DNA of 45,631 nt, taken from the NCBI GenBank assembly GCA_031283685.1, contig JAITBI010000003.1:1-45631 (forward strand). Direction: 5' to 3'. The stretch's first letter is position 1. Each line of letters starts with the position of its first letter. Made by a program: the position numbers and the translations under genes. Positions 25,120 to 33,770 of this stretch are shown in pieces. Under the pieces are notes generated by a model. The model worked only from the letters and a program-made list of their open reading frames with translations. It was not told where the DNA came from and did no database searches. The stretch comes from Puniceicoccales bacterium. GTDB lineage: Bacteria > Verrucomicrobiota > Verrucomicrobiia > Opitutales > JAIRKQ01.

Positions 25120-27150
25120 ATGGAGGGAGGCCCCATAAATATTGCCTTTGTTTTCGACGACAAATTTTTCAATCTATTCAAAGTCACGGCATATTCGATT
25201 GCGAAAAATACAAAGTCAAACTTGGCAATTTACATCATCGATTGCGGAATTTCGGAAACCCATCGAATGGAAATTGGCAAATTTCAAAAACAGTTACCCT
25301 GTGTGGTTGATATTTTTTGCAAAGAGCCGAAGAAGTTCGAAGTCTTCGAAAAGTGTCCTATTCCTGCCCATTTTTCATCCGCTGTTTTTTACAGATTGGC
25401 CATTGGTAAAACATTTCCTCACCTCACGCGCGTAGTATATTTAGACTGTGATGTTATCGTGGATGGGGATATCAAAGAACTATGGGATGTCGACCTTGGA
25501 AATAGGCCATTTGGCGCTTTGAATGACGAAACAAATTTCTTTTTGCCTAAAGATATCGAACGCCGTAAAAAACAAGCAGGTATCCCACCTGAACACACGT
25601 ATATGAGCTCAGGCGTACTGCTAATCGATCTTAAAAAGTTTGAAAACATGTGTGTGTTTGAGCGTGTGTTGAAATTTGTCGAACATTGTGAGATATCGCT
25701 GGCATGTCCAGAGCAAGACGCTATGAACATATGTCTCGACGAAAATGAACATCTACCGATAAATCCAAGATTTAATTTTACACCATTTGCTCCACAGGCA
25801 AAACGGTGTTTTAAAAAATTTGGTCCCCCCTTGATTATCCATTTTTCGTGCGGAAAGCCGTGGATTTTTAATAAAAAGTTTATCAATATATTAAATCGAC
25901 TCCATTTGTTTAACTATGAGGTTGGATTTATTAAAAAATATTGGAAATATTCCGATGGGGTCGATAAACACACATTTTCATCGAGGGACATGGGGCCTAC
26001 GGTTTTGTTTTTTTACAAACGTGTGTTTGGCAAACTTGAATATTTTGTTGCAAAAAAAATTCGTAACAAAATCATAAGGGGGCTTCGCAACATTTTAGGT
26101 AAAAGTGAGAAGTGTGTTCAGTGGGAGGGTACACAACCTCGCCTCGCCGATGAAGTTAATAAAAAGAGAATAAATATGATTGAAACCATAGATATCGCTT
26201 TTGTTTTCGACGATAAGTTTTCGGATTTATTCAGAGTTGCCGCCTATTCCATCGCTCAAAATACAAAGGCGAATCTTACGATTTATGTTATCGACTGCGG
26301 AATTTCGGAAATCAACAGGGAAAAAGTTCTCCAACTGAAAGAAAAGTGTGAAAACATTTTGTCCATAAAAATTGGCATGCCGGAACGGGTTGACGTTCTG
26401 GAAAATTTCCCAACTGAGGAACGTTTTAATTCCGTCGTTTTCTATAGGCTAGCGATCCCGAAGGTATTCCCGGAACTTAGCCGGGTGATATATTTGGACT
26501 GTGATATTGTTGCAGTTGGTGACATTTCTGAGCTTTGGAATGAAGATTTGAATGATTGTCCTTTTGGCGCAGTCGAAGAAGATGGTAATTTTTCCGATGA
26601 AAAAATCAGGGCGGATAAATTGGCATATTTGAAATTTCCGGAAGAAAACCGTTATTACAATTCCGGTGTTCTTTTGATTGACTCCCAAAAGTTTGAAGAA
26701 TCCCAAATTTTTGAAAGGGTGATTGAACAAGTAAAACAGACAAAGATTTTTTTCCCATGTCCGGAACAAGATGCCATGAACATATGTCTTCGCAACGACG
26801 AACATCTGTCGTTGCACCCGAAATATAATTTTATCCCATTTGCATCGTTGTCGAAAAAATGCTTTGCCAGCATTGGGGAAAATGTAGTCCTCATCGAATA
26901 TGCCTGCGTAAAACCGTGGGAAATGAATAGACCAACGGTCAAACTGTTCCATTACCTTGGCCTTTGCCGCTACTCAACTTTTATGCTCCTAAAATTTTGG
27001 CATTATGCCGATCAATTGGGAGACGTAAGTCCTAGTAATAAAAATCCTTTTCCCACGCTCAAATTTTTTTATAAACGACTATTTCAACCAATAGGACGGT
27101 TTTTCTCAAAAGCTATAGCAAATGTTAGAAAATCTCGTACGTGCAAATAA
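25120..27150 (+). CDS. Tandem two-domain glycosyltransferase, family GT8
   Basis: 676 residues holding two complete GT8 domains, residues about 7-300 and 357-650, linked by a basic segment. Each begins with IAFVFDDKF, has a DxD metal motif (DCD at 109-111 and 460-462), a second block with YxSGVLLID and an EQDAMN motif, and ends with KPW. GT8 enzymes of this type add hexoses to lipooligosaccharide cores. Domain 2 lacks the usual metal-binding His before KPW: Glu593 stands there. Domain 2 starts with a Met (residue 353) in the same text as the start of the next gene, so two genes appear to have been fused. Confidence 0.88.
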   Translation: MEGGPINIAFVFDDKFFNLFKVTAYSIAKNTKSNLAIYIIDCGISETHRMEIGKFQKQLPCVVDIFCKEPKKFEVFEKCPIPAHFSSAVFYRLAIGKTFPHLTRVVYLDCDVIVDGDIKELWDVDLGNRPFGALNDETNFFLPKDIERRKKQAGIPPEHTYMSSGVLLIDLKKFENMCVFERVLKFVEHCEISLACPEQDAMNICLDENEHLPINPRFNFTPFAPQAKRCFKKFGPPLIIHFSCGKPWIFNKKFINILNRLHLFNYEVGFIKKYWKYSDGVDKHTFSSRDMGPTVLFFYKRVFGKLEYFVAKKIRNKIIRGLRNILGKSEKCVQWEGTQPRLADEVNKKRINMIETIDIAFVFDDKFSDLFRVAAYSIAQNTKANLTIYVIDCGISEINREKVLQLKEKCENILSIKIGMPERVDVLENFPTEERFNSVVFYRLAIPKVFPELSRVIYLDCDIVAVGDISELWNEDLNDCPFGAVEEDGNFSDEKIRADKLAYLKFPEENRYYNSGVLLIDSQKFEESQIFERVIEQVKQTKIFFPCPEQDAMNICLRNDEHLSLHPKYNFIPFASLSKKCFASIGENVVLIEYACVKPWEMNRPTVKLFHYLGLCRYSTFMLLKFWHYADQLGDVSPSNKNPFPTLKFFYKRLFQPIGRFFSKAIANVRKSRTCK

Positions 27151-27154
27151 AGAC

Positions 27155-28141
27155 ATGACTGAAACAATAGACATAGCATTTGTTTTCGACGATAAGTTCT
27201 CCGACTTATTTAAAGTTGCGATGTATTCAATTGCCAAAAATACAAAATCGAACCTGGCGGTACACATCGTCGACTGTGGAATACCCGAAGAAAGCAAAGG
27301 TCTAATTCGAAAGTTTATATCGGAATTTAAAAACATTTCGTCGACAGAGTTCAAGATTCCCAAACGCATAGAAGCTTTGGAAAATTATACTATTCCAGCG
27401 CATTTTTCCACGGCCATATTTTATCGACTGGCGATTCCAAAGGTGTTTCCAGAACTTAACCGGGTGATATATTTGGATTGTGACACCATCGCCGTTGGTG
27501 ACATTTCTGAGCTTTGGAATGAAGATTTGAATGGTCGTCCTTTCGGTGCAGTCGAGGAAGATGGCAATTTTTTTAACGAAAAAACCAAGTGGCGGAGGAT
27601 GAAAGAAATCAATTTCCATGAAGATAAACACTATTACAACTCCGGTATTTTGCTAATTGATACAAAACAATTTGAAAAATCTCAAATCTTTGAAAGGGTA
27701 ATCGAGTTTGTAAAAAATACCGATCTTCGCCTGTTAAGCCCTGAGCAGGACGCAATGAACCTATGTCTTGCCGATGACGAACATATGACTTTGAGCCCAA
27801 AATATAATTTCATCCCCTTTGCATCATTCTCGAAAGAATGCCTTAAAAAGGTTAAAAATCCTACGATAATGCACTACGCCGGTAAAAAACCATGGGAAAT
27901 GAATAAAAAAGTTATCAGGTTTGCCGCATTGTGTGGCATGAAAAAGTACCACATGGCCATGATGTTAAAGTACTGGGAATATGCAGATTACGTGGATAAA
28001 AAAAAGTTTTCCAACAGAAATATTTTTCATACTTTGAAATTTCTTTATAAATGCTTTTTCCAGCCCATTGAACAATTCATATCGAGAAAATGTTGCCATT
28101 CCATAAAATCTCTTTTTGAACAGCAAAGGAAGAAGGTTTAA
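27155..28141 (+). CDS. Glycosyltransferase, family GT8
   Basis: 328 residues, a third copy of the domain found twice in the preceding gene. The start ATG 27155 (METID-type N-terminus, here MTETIDIAFVFDD) is set by comparison with those copies; an upstream ATG at 27122 overlaps the previous gene. DCD at 108-110, HYAGKKPW intact (metal His present), and the EQDAMN block. Probably a lipooligosaccharide sugar transferase acting on the inner membrane. A 40-base stretch identical to domain 2 of the neighbour (27494-27533) suggests recent exchange. It ends three bases before trpS. Confidence 0.9.
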   Translation: MTETIDIAFVFDDKFSDLFKVAMYSIAKNTKSNLAVHIVDCGIPEESKGLIRKFISEFKNISSTEFKIPKRIEALENYTIPAHFSTAIFYRLAIPKVFPELNRVIYLDCDTIAVGDISELWNEDLNGRPFGAVEEDGNFFNEKTKWRRMKEINFHEDKHYYNSGILLIDTKQFEKSQIFERVIEFVKNTDLRLLSPEQDAMNLCLADDEHMTLSPKYNFIPFASFSKECLKKVKNPTIMHYAGKKPWEMNKKVIRFAALCGMKKYHMAMMLKYWEYADYVDKKKFSNRNIFHTLKFLYKCFFQPIEQFISRKCCHSIKSLFEQQRKKV

Positions 28142-28143
28142 AC

Positions 28144-29148
28144 ATGGAAATGGAGAAAAAAGTCATTTTGACCGGTATGCAACCAACAGGCAAACTACAC
28201 CTGGGAGGGTTGTTGGGCGCAATAAATAATTGGCAGAAAATGCTAGATGATTACGATTGTTTGTTTTTTCTGGCAGATCAACATGCCATAACGATGCCAT
28301 ATGTTCCTGCAGAATTGAGGAAAAACACACTGGATTGCATCGCACAGTATGTCGCCTGTGGGCTGGATCCTGAACGGTGTAAAATTTTTCTACAGTCCCA
28401 AGTAATTGGGCATACGGAATTGATGTGGATACTGGGATGTATTACCCCCATTGGTCAACTAGAAAGGATGACCCAGTTCAAGGACAAGTCGAAAAAAGTA
28501 GGAGAATCGGTATGTTCAGGCTTGCTATATTACCCTGTTTTGATGATGGCCGATATCCTATTGTACAATGCTAATTTGGCTCCAATAGGGGAAGATCAAA
28601 AGCAACACCTGGAAATTACGCGGGATATTGCACAAAAATTTAATAATGTTTATTCCGAAACCTTTGTTTTACCGGAACCGTACATTGGAAAAACAGGAGC
28701 TCGCATAATGTCGTTGCAGGATCCAACTGCTAAAATGTCGAAATCCGACAAGAATCAAAGTGCAGTCTTATACATAACGGATTCCGACGATGTTGTTCGA
28801 AAAAAAATTATGGGAGCAGTAACGGATTTCGACAATAGGATATTTTTCGACCAAAAAAACAAACCGGGAATTGCTAATTTGTTAAACATATACGCAGCAA
28901 CAACAGATCAAAGCATGGAAAAATCCGTCGCACAATTTGTCGACTTTACAAGCTATGCTCCTTTTAAACAGGCCGTTGCGGATGCGGTCATCGCAAAAAT
29001 TTCTCCGATCAGAAATAAATATTTAGAAATTGTCAACGATGGGAAATATCTATTATCTGTGCTAAAGGCAGGCAAAGAAGAAGCCCAAAGGCGTGCCAAT
29101 AAGATGATAGCGAAGGTCTATCGTAAGGTTGGATTTTTGTTAGATTAA
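28144..29148 (+). CDS. trpS: Tryptophanyl-tRNA synthetase
   Basis: 334 residues, a normal length. Class I signatures: HLGG (HIGH box) at residues 19-22 and KMSKS at 197-201. Between them are FLADQHAIT, YPVLMMADILLYNA (tryptophan pocket) and the dimer region GEDQKQHLEITRDIA. It charges tRNA-Trp. AAGG precedes ATG 28144 by seven bases. It follows the GT8 genes and precedes topB in the same direction, probably co-transcribed. Confidence 0.97.
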   Translation: MEMEKKVILTGMQPTGKLHLGGLLGAINNWQKMLDDYDCLFFLADQHAITMPYVPAELRKNTLDCIAQYVACGLDPERCKIFLQSQVIGHTELMWILGCITPIGQLERMTQFKDKSKKVGESVCSGLLYYPVLMMADILLYNANLAPIGEDQKQHLEITRDIAQKFNNVYSETFVLPEPYIGKTGARIMSLQDPTAKMSKSDKNQSAVLYITDSDDVVRKKIMGAVTDFDNRIFFDQKNKPGIANLLNIYAATTDQSMEKSVAQFVDFTSYAPFKQAVADAVIAKISPIRNKYLEIVNDGKYLLSVLKAGKEEAQRRANKMIAKVYRKVGFLLD

Positions 29149-29159
29149 CACAGCGTCAA

Positions 29160-31598
29160 ATGAAAAAATTTGTAATATCTGAAAAGCCAAGTGTAGCAGC
29201 CGACATAGCAAAGGCACTAGGAACATTTAAAAAATTTGATGATCGCTATGAGAATGGTGAATATGTGATTAGTTGGGCTGTTGGTCATTTGGTTGAACTT
29301 TTCATGCCGGAAGATTTCGATGCGTCCCTAAAACGATGGTCGCTAAGCACCCTTCCCATAATACCAGAAAAATTCAAAACAAAGCCGATCGAGAAAACAA
29401 AAAAACGTTTTAATGAGCTTAAAAAATTAATTCAGCGCGATGATATCGACTTGCTCATAAACGGATGTGATGCGGGGCGGGAAGGGGAATTAATTTTTAC
29501 GTATATCTACGAATTGGCAAAGTGCAAAAAACCTTTCGTTCGCCTATGGCTGTCTTCTATGACGATGCAGGGAATTAGAGATGCATTCGAACATCTCAGA
29601 AGCGGCGAGGAAATGCAACATTTGCAGGATGCTGCCAAATGTCGTTCGGAAGCAGATTGGTTAATAGGCATCAACGGAACCCGTGCCGTAACGACGAAAA
29701 TGTTCCCAGTGATGGCTCGACAAGTGGCGACCGTAGGACGTGTTCAAACTCCTACTCTGGCGATGATAGTAAACCGAGACATTGAAATTGCCAATTTCAA
29801 ACCGACAAAATTTTGGAGGATTATCGGAACTTTTGGCATCCGCAATGGTTCCTACGATGGTATCCTACAGAAAGATCAAAAGCTGGATGACAAAAATCCC
29901 TACGACAAAACCGACAGGTTATGGGAACATGAAAACGCGTTGGCAATTGTTGAAGCGATTAAAAATGAGCAATTCGCCTCCATTTCCGAACAAAAGAAAC
30001 GGTCCAAACAAACATCTCCGAGGCTATACGATTTGACCACACTGCAAAGAGAATCCAATTCGCGTCATAGCATGCCTGCCAGCATGACATTGCAAATTGC
30101 CCAGTCTCTCTATGAGAAGCATAAATGTATTACCTATCCCCGCACCGATTCCCGTGCGTTAACGGAAGATTATGCGCCTACATGTTACAAAATACTAGCC
30201 GCCATTAATGACGAACATAGAATCTTTGCCCAACGCATAATTGAAAATAAAGCAATTAACGGAAATAACAGGAAAATTTTCAACAATAGACAGGTTACCG
30301 ATCACTTTGCAATTATCCCTACACCACAGGCTCCGGAAAACTTATCCGATGGAGAATATAAAATCTTCAACATGATCCTAAAACGTTTCATTTGCGTATT
30401 TTTCCCAGATGCAGAGTTCGATATAACCATCCGAATCAGCAAAATCAAAGAGCATTCATTTAAGACGGAAGGAAAGGTATTAGTGATCCCTGGATGGTTG
30501 GAAGTTTATGGAAAAAATGAAACCGAACAGGATGGCGCATTGCCTGCATTATCCGATAGTGACGGAATTCCCCCCCAGGCCAATGTCAAAGAGATAAAAA
30601 TTGCGGAAGATGCAACTCGTCCTCCAGCTCCCTACAATGAAGCAACCCTATTGACCGCCATGGAAGGAGCCGGCAAATTATTAGATGATGAGGAACTTGC
30701 CGATGCCATGAAGGAACGTGGCTTGGGGACTCCGGCGACGCGGGCTCAGATCATAGAACATTTACTAGCTCTAAAGTACATTGTGCGGGACAGAAAAGAC
30801 CTCAAGGCGACGGCGAAGGCTGAAGATTTACTAAACTTCCTAAAAGCTACAGACATTGAAACCCTTTCAAGTCCGGCTCTCACAGGCGAATGGGAATACA
30901 AACTTAGGCAGATGGAAAATGGTAATTTTACTCGCAAAAGTTTCATGGAGGAGATTGCGGATCTGACGACGGCCATAATTACAAAGACGAAAAATTTCGT
31001 CGAAGGAAGTGACATAACAAAGGAAACTTCCATAATTTCTCCTACCGATAATAAACCGCTAATGGAAGGGCTACGCTGCTACCGTTCTCAGGATAAAGCC
31101 TTAACAATTCAAAAGGTAATTGGAGGTAGGAAATTTTCAGAGGACGAAATTAAAGAATTGTTGGCAAATAAAAAGATTGGACCACTAGATGGGTTTAAGT
31201 CAAAAACAGGGGCGGATTTTTCTGCAAGTTTAGTTTTGGATGATACTTTTAAAGTAAGTTTAGTCTTCGAAAATTCAAACTCGGAGCTTAAAATCGCAAC
31301 GTTATCACAAGAAGAGATCGACAAATTTGAAGTCATTGGGAAATGCCCACTCGATGGATCAGATGTTATTATGACAGACACTGCTTACATTTGCAAAAAC
31401 TATTTCAATAAAAAGTGCAAACTTAGAATTTCAAAAAAGACACTCGATAAAGACATTGACGTGGAACAGGTTCAAAAACTGTTATCGGAAAAGAAAACTG
31501 ATCTACTGGAAGGATTCCGATCCAAACGAACGGGAAAACTATTTTCAGCCCGCCTAGGTTTGCAAAAGGATGGTAGTTTTAGGTTTGAGTTCAAATAA
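29160..31598 (+). CDS. topB: DNA topoisomerase III (type IA)
   Basis: 812 residues. TOPRIM: VISEKPSVAADIAKALG at the start and DAGREGELIF, as in TopB enzymes of several phyla. The active-site Tyr lies in TYPRTDSRALTEDY. The VATVGRVQTPTLAMIV block and LTTLQRESNSR follow, and the RGLGTPATRAQIIEHL motif is near residue 520. The C-terminal 180 residues hold two repeats with GLRCYRSQDKALTIQKVIGG and GFKSKTGADFSASLVL, a common TopB tail. It relaxes negative supercoils and resolves recombination intermediates. It has no zinc-finger Cys pattern except single Cys pairs in the last region. Confidence 0.95.
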   Translation: MKKFVISEKPSVAADIAKALGTFKKFDDRYENGEYVISWAVGHLVELFMPEDFDASLKRWSLSTLPIIPEKFKTKPIEKTKKRFNELKKLIQRDDIDLLINGCDAGREGELIFTYIYELAKCKKPFVRLWLSSMTMQGIRDAFEHLRSGEEMQHLQDAAKCRSEADWLIGINGTRAVTTKMFPVMARQVATVGRVQTPTLAMIVNRDIEIANFKPTKFWRIIGTFGIRNGSYDGILQKDQKLDDKNPYDKTDRLWEHENALAIVEAIKNEQFASISEQKKRSKQTSPRLYDLTTLQRESNSRHSMPASMTLQIAQSLYEKHKCITYPRTDSRALTEDYAPTCYKILAAINDEHRIFAQRIIENKAINGNNRKIFNNRQVTDHFAIIPTPQAPENLSDGEYKIFNMILKRFICVFFPDAEFDITIRISKIKEHSFKTEGKVLVIPGWLEVYGKNETEQDGALPALSDSDGIPPQANVKEIKIAEDATRPPAPYNEATLLTAMEGAGKLLDDEELADAMKERGLGTPATRAQIIEHLLALKYIVRDRKDLKATAKAEDLLNFLKATDIETLSSPALTGEWEYKLRQMENGNFTRKSFMEEIADLTTAIITKTKNFVEGSDITKETSIISPTDNKPLMEGLRCYRSQDKALTIQKVIGGRKFSEDEIKELLANKKIGPLDGFKSKTGADFSASLVLDDTFKVSLVFENSNSELKIATLSQEEIDKFEVIGKCPLDGSDVIMTDTAYICKNYFNKKCKLRISKKTLDKDIDVEQVQKLLSEKKTDLLEGFRSKRTGKLFSARLGLQKDGSFRFEFK

Positions 31599-31632
31599 AT
31601 TCCTTTCCCAGTTTTTCATGTTTTCTCTCCAA

Positions 31633-32370
31633 TCATTCGTCGGGGAGATTTCCCGGGATGGCGAGTATCGATAGCATGGTCCCTTCTGCTACTAATTGTT
31701 TGCATGTGCGAAGGCCAATACCTCGGCTCATCATGTAGAACATGATATCATCATCGATGGCACCGACCGTTGCACCATGGGAACACATAACATTGCTGTT
31801 GGCAATGTGGAGATCGGGACAGCTGATAGCTTGTGCCCCGTTGGACCACAGTACGTTGCTGCTACATTGTCTTGCATTGCTGTTTTCGGCAATTTCGCTG
31901 ATGTTAATTTTCCCATAAAACTCAGAAACTGCGGAATCATCCAAAATCGTTTTACTGATAACACTCGATTTTGAGTTCCTAGCATCGTGGGTTTGGGAGA
32001 TGGAAAATTTCTGCCCATCGGAATTTTTCCCATAAAAAAAACTTCCTATGTCAGAAATTGCCCACTCACCTTTCAAAATAGTTTCGACTGAACCGTCGAA
32101 CTTTTTGCAATTTTCCGAGAGAATTACGCATTTTAGCTGGCTAGATTTTTCCAGTTCAAATGTCAGCCGGATAGTACTTTTATCGCAATCGACTGCCAAA
32201 ATAATGATGTCCAAACATACTCCTTCACCTATACTAAACGTGGCATTGGAAATATTAGTGGAAGGTATAAACAATTCCGTATGGGTAACAATTTTTTCCC
32301 ACTGGAGATAGTTGCGAACAATGGATCGTCCGCCTAAAATTTTATCCATATGATTTTGAATTATCCTCAT
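31633..32370 (-). CDS. sufD: SufB/SufD-family Fe-S assembly protein, short form
   Basis: 245 residues, against about 400 or more for usual SufD. It keeps the beta-helix core and the C-terminal block: SNVMCSHGATVGAIDDDIMFYMMSRGIGL, with the CSHGATVG motif shared by SufB and SufD. The N-terminal helical region is shortened. SufD works in the SufBCD scaffold that assembles Fe-S clusters. No sufB, sufC or sufS is present in the window. It follows murF with a 33-base gap and is probably its operon partner. ATG 32349 is an alternative start. Confidence 0.85.
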   Translation of the reverse strand: MRIIQNHMDKILGGRSIVRNYLQWEKIVTHTELFIPSTNISNATFSIGEGVCLDIIILAVDCDKSTIRLTFELEKSSQLKCVILSENCKKFDGSVETILKGEWAISDIGSFFYGKNSDGQKFSISQTHDARNSKSSVISKTILDDSAVSEFYGKINISEIAENSNARQCSSNVLWSNGAQAISCPDLHIANSNVMCSHGATVGAIDDDIMFYMMSRGIGLRTCKQLVAEGTMLSILAIPGNLPDE

Positions 32371-32403
32371 TTCCTTTGAAAATTTTGAATTTTTACTATA
32401 ATT

Positions 32404-33723
32404 TTAACATATTAAACTTTCCAACTTATAGATACGATGGCCCTTTAGGTATACAATTCCATGAAAATTCGTTACCGTCTCCATTGCTTGCGATGTCGAT
32501 GGAAATACCTTCCAGTTGCAATTTATGGCATCCATCGAAAAATTCGCAGGTTCCCCTATGACAATCACTCCATCATTTTCGCGGAGTGGTAAATTTTTTA
32601 AAAGGATAGCGTTGTCATCGATTACACCGTTCCCTACCTCGCAACGGATCAAAGCTCCAATGACAAATAATCGATCGCCATGGGGAAATAGTCGATCGAA
32701 CTGAGCCAGGGAGTTAGCAAAGGCTATGGAGTTCGCATTATAGCAATCGGCAAAATATGTCCTCGTCGGTGTTTTTATAATTTCTCCGCGCCATTTGGAT
32801 GGCTTCCACAGATTAATACGCTTTTGAATATTAGTTGCGTCTATTCCACATTCTAGGGCACAAATACACGCCAGGACAAAATTCTTGACGATTCCTTGGC
32901 TCATTGGATGAGGCATGACAAATTTTAAAAATTTTCCCCTAAATATCACCTCGACATGGTATTGCTCATCTTTTATATTCATGCGGTAGCCCATGTCTTC
33001 TCCGTTTTCCTTGACAACCCTGCAGTGATCTTGAATTTTTCGGCAAGCGCTAAACCTCAAACATTCTTCGGGAAACATTCCATGGCCGTTATTTTTTATG
33101 GCCTCACGCAATAATTTGCTCTTTTCACGGGCGATTGTGGATTCACTTCTCATCCCGGACATGTGAATTTTGCCGATTCCTGTCAGTATGGCGATGTGTG
33201 GCACAACAAGCTCCGCTAGGTTATCCATCGTACAAATGGCATCAATGCCAACTTCGACGACCGTAAAGGCCTCGTCATTGGTTACGGTGGCAAGTGTCAT
33301 AGGTACCCCCCGCTGCCCATTTTTGTTTTCAAGCGTTACATTTTTTTCAACGGCAAGGAGCAACTTTAAAATATCTTTTGTTGTAGTTTTTCCAAAACTT
33401 CCAGTGATGGCGATCACTGTGCCCCTAAACATTGATCGTGCTAGCTTTGCCATTTTGATCATGGCCGCATTTGTATCATCACAAACAAATTGGGGCAGAT
33501 CAATATCAGGGTTTGGACGGGAAACAATGGCACATGAAGCTCCGTTACTCCTAGCATCTTCGAGAAAAATATGCCCGTCTCGCGCATCGATTAGGGAAAC
33601 GTAGCAATCATTTGGACACAATGAACGTGTGTCAGTGCAAAACCTTGCAAGCCGTATCGGTTTTTTGTCATACAACCAATGGCCAATGGAAGGGACAAAA
33701 ATAGAATCAATATGTTCTTTCAT
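32404..33723 (-). CDS. murF: UDP-MurNAc-tripeptide--D-Ala-D-Ala ligase
   Basis: 439 residues. Mur ligase P-loop GSFGKTTTK at residues 108-116, the N-terminal domain with FCTDTRSLCPNDCYVSL (uridine-binding type), the central ENKNGQRGVPMTLATV block with its Asn-x-x-Gly region, and DCYNANSIAF near residue 330, all characteristic of MurF. It adds D-Ala-D-Ala to the peptidoglycan precursor in the cytoplasm. Its presence implies a peptidoglycan wall or ring. It lies downstream of the nrdA-like gene (about 47 bases) and upstream of sufD. Confidence 0.93.
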   Translation of the reverse strand: MKEHIDSIFVPSIGHWLYDKKPIRLARFCTDTRSLCPNDCYVSLIDARDGHIFLEDARSNGASCAIVSRPNPDIDLPQFVCDDTNAAMIKMAKLARSMFRGTVIAITGSFGKTTTKDILKLLLAVEKNVTLENKNGQRGVPMTLATVTNDEAFTVVEVGIDAICTMDNLAELVVPHIAILTGIGKIHMSGMRSESTIAREKSKLLREAIKNNGHGMFPEECLRFSACRKIQDHCRVVKENGEDMGYRMNIKDEQYHVEVIFRGKFLKFVMPHPMSQGIVKNFVLACICALECGIDATNIQKRINLWKPSKWRGEIIKTPTRTYFADCYNANSIAFANSLAQFDRLFPHGDRLFVIGALIRCEVGNGVIDDNAILLKNLPLRENDGVIVIGEPANFSMDAINCNWKVFPSTSQAMETVTNFHGIVYLKGHRIYKLESLIC

Positions 33724-33770
33724 AATTATCCGATCGGTTGTTTTTCTCGGTACAAGCTCTATATGGGAAT

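Noticed and set aside
29460-29500. TopB TOPRIM motif reads DAGREGE, so the second Asp of the usual DxDxE seems lost
   Set aside because: The same DAGREGELIF text is common in TopB of several phyla, so it is a subfamily trait and not a defect.
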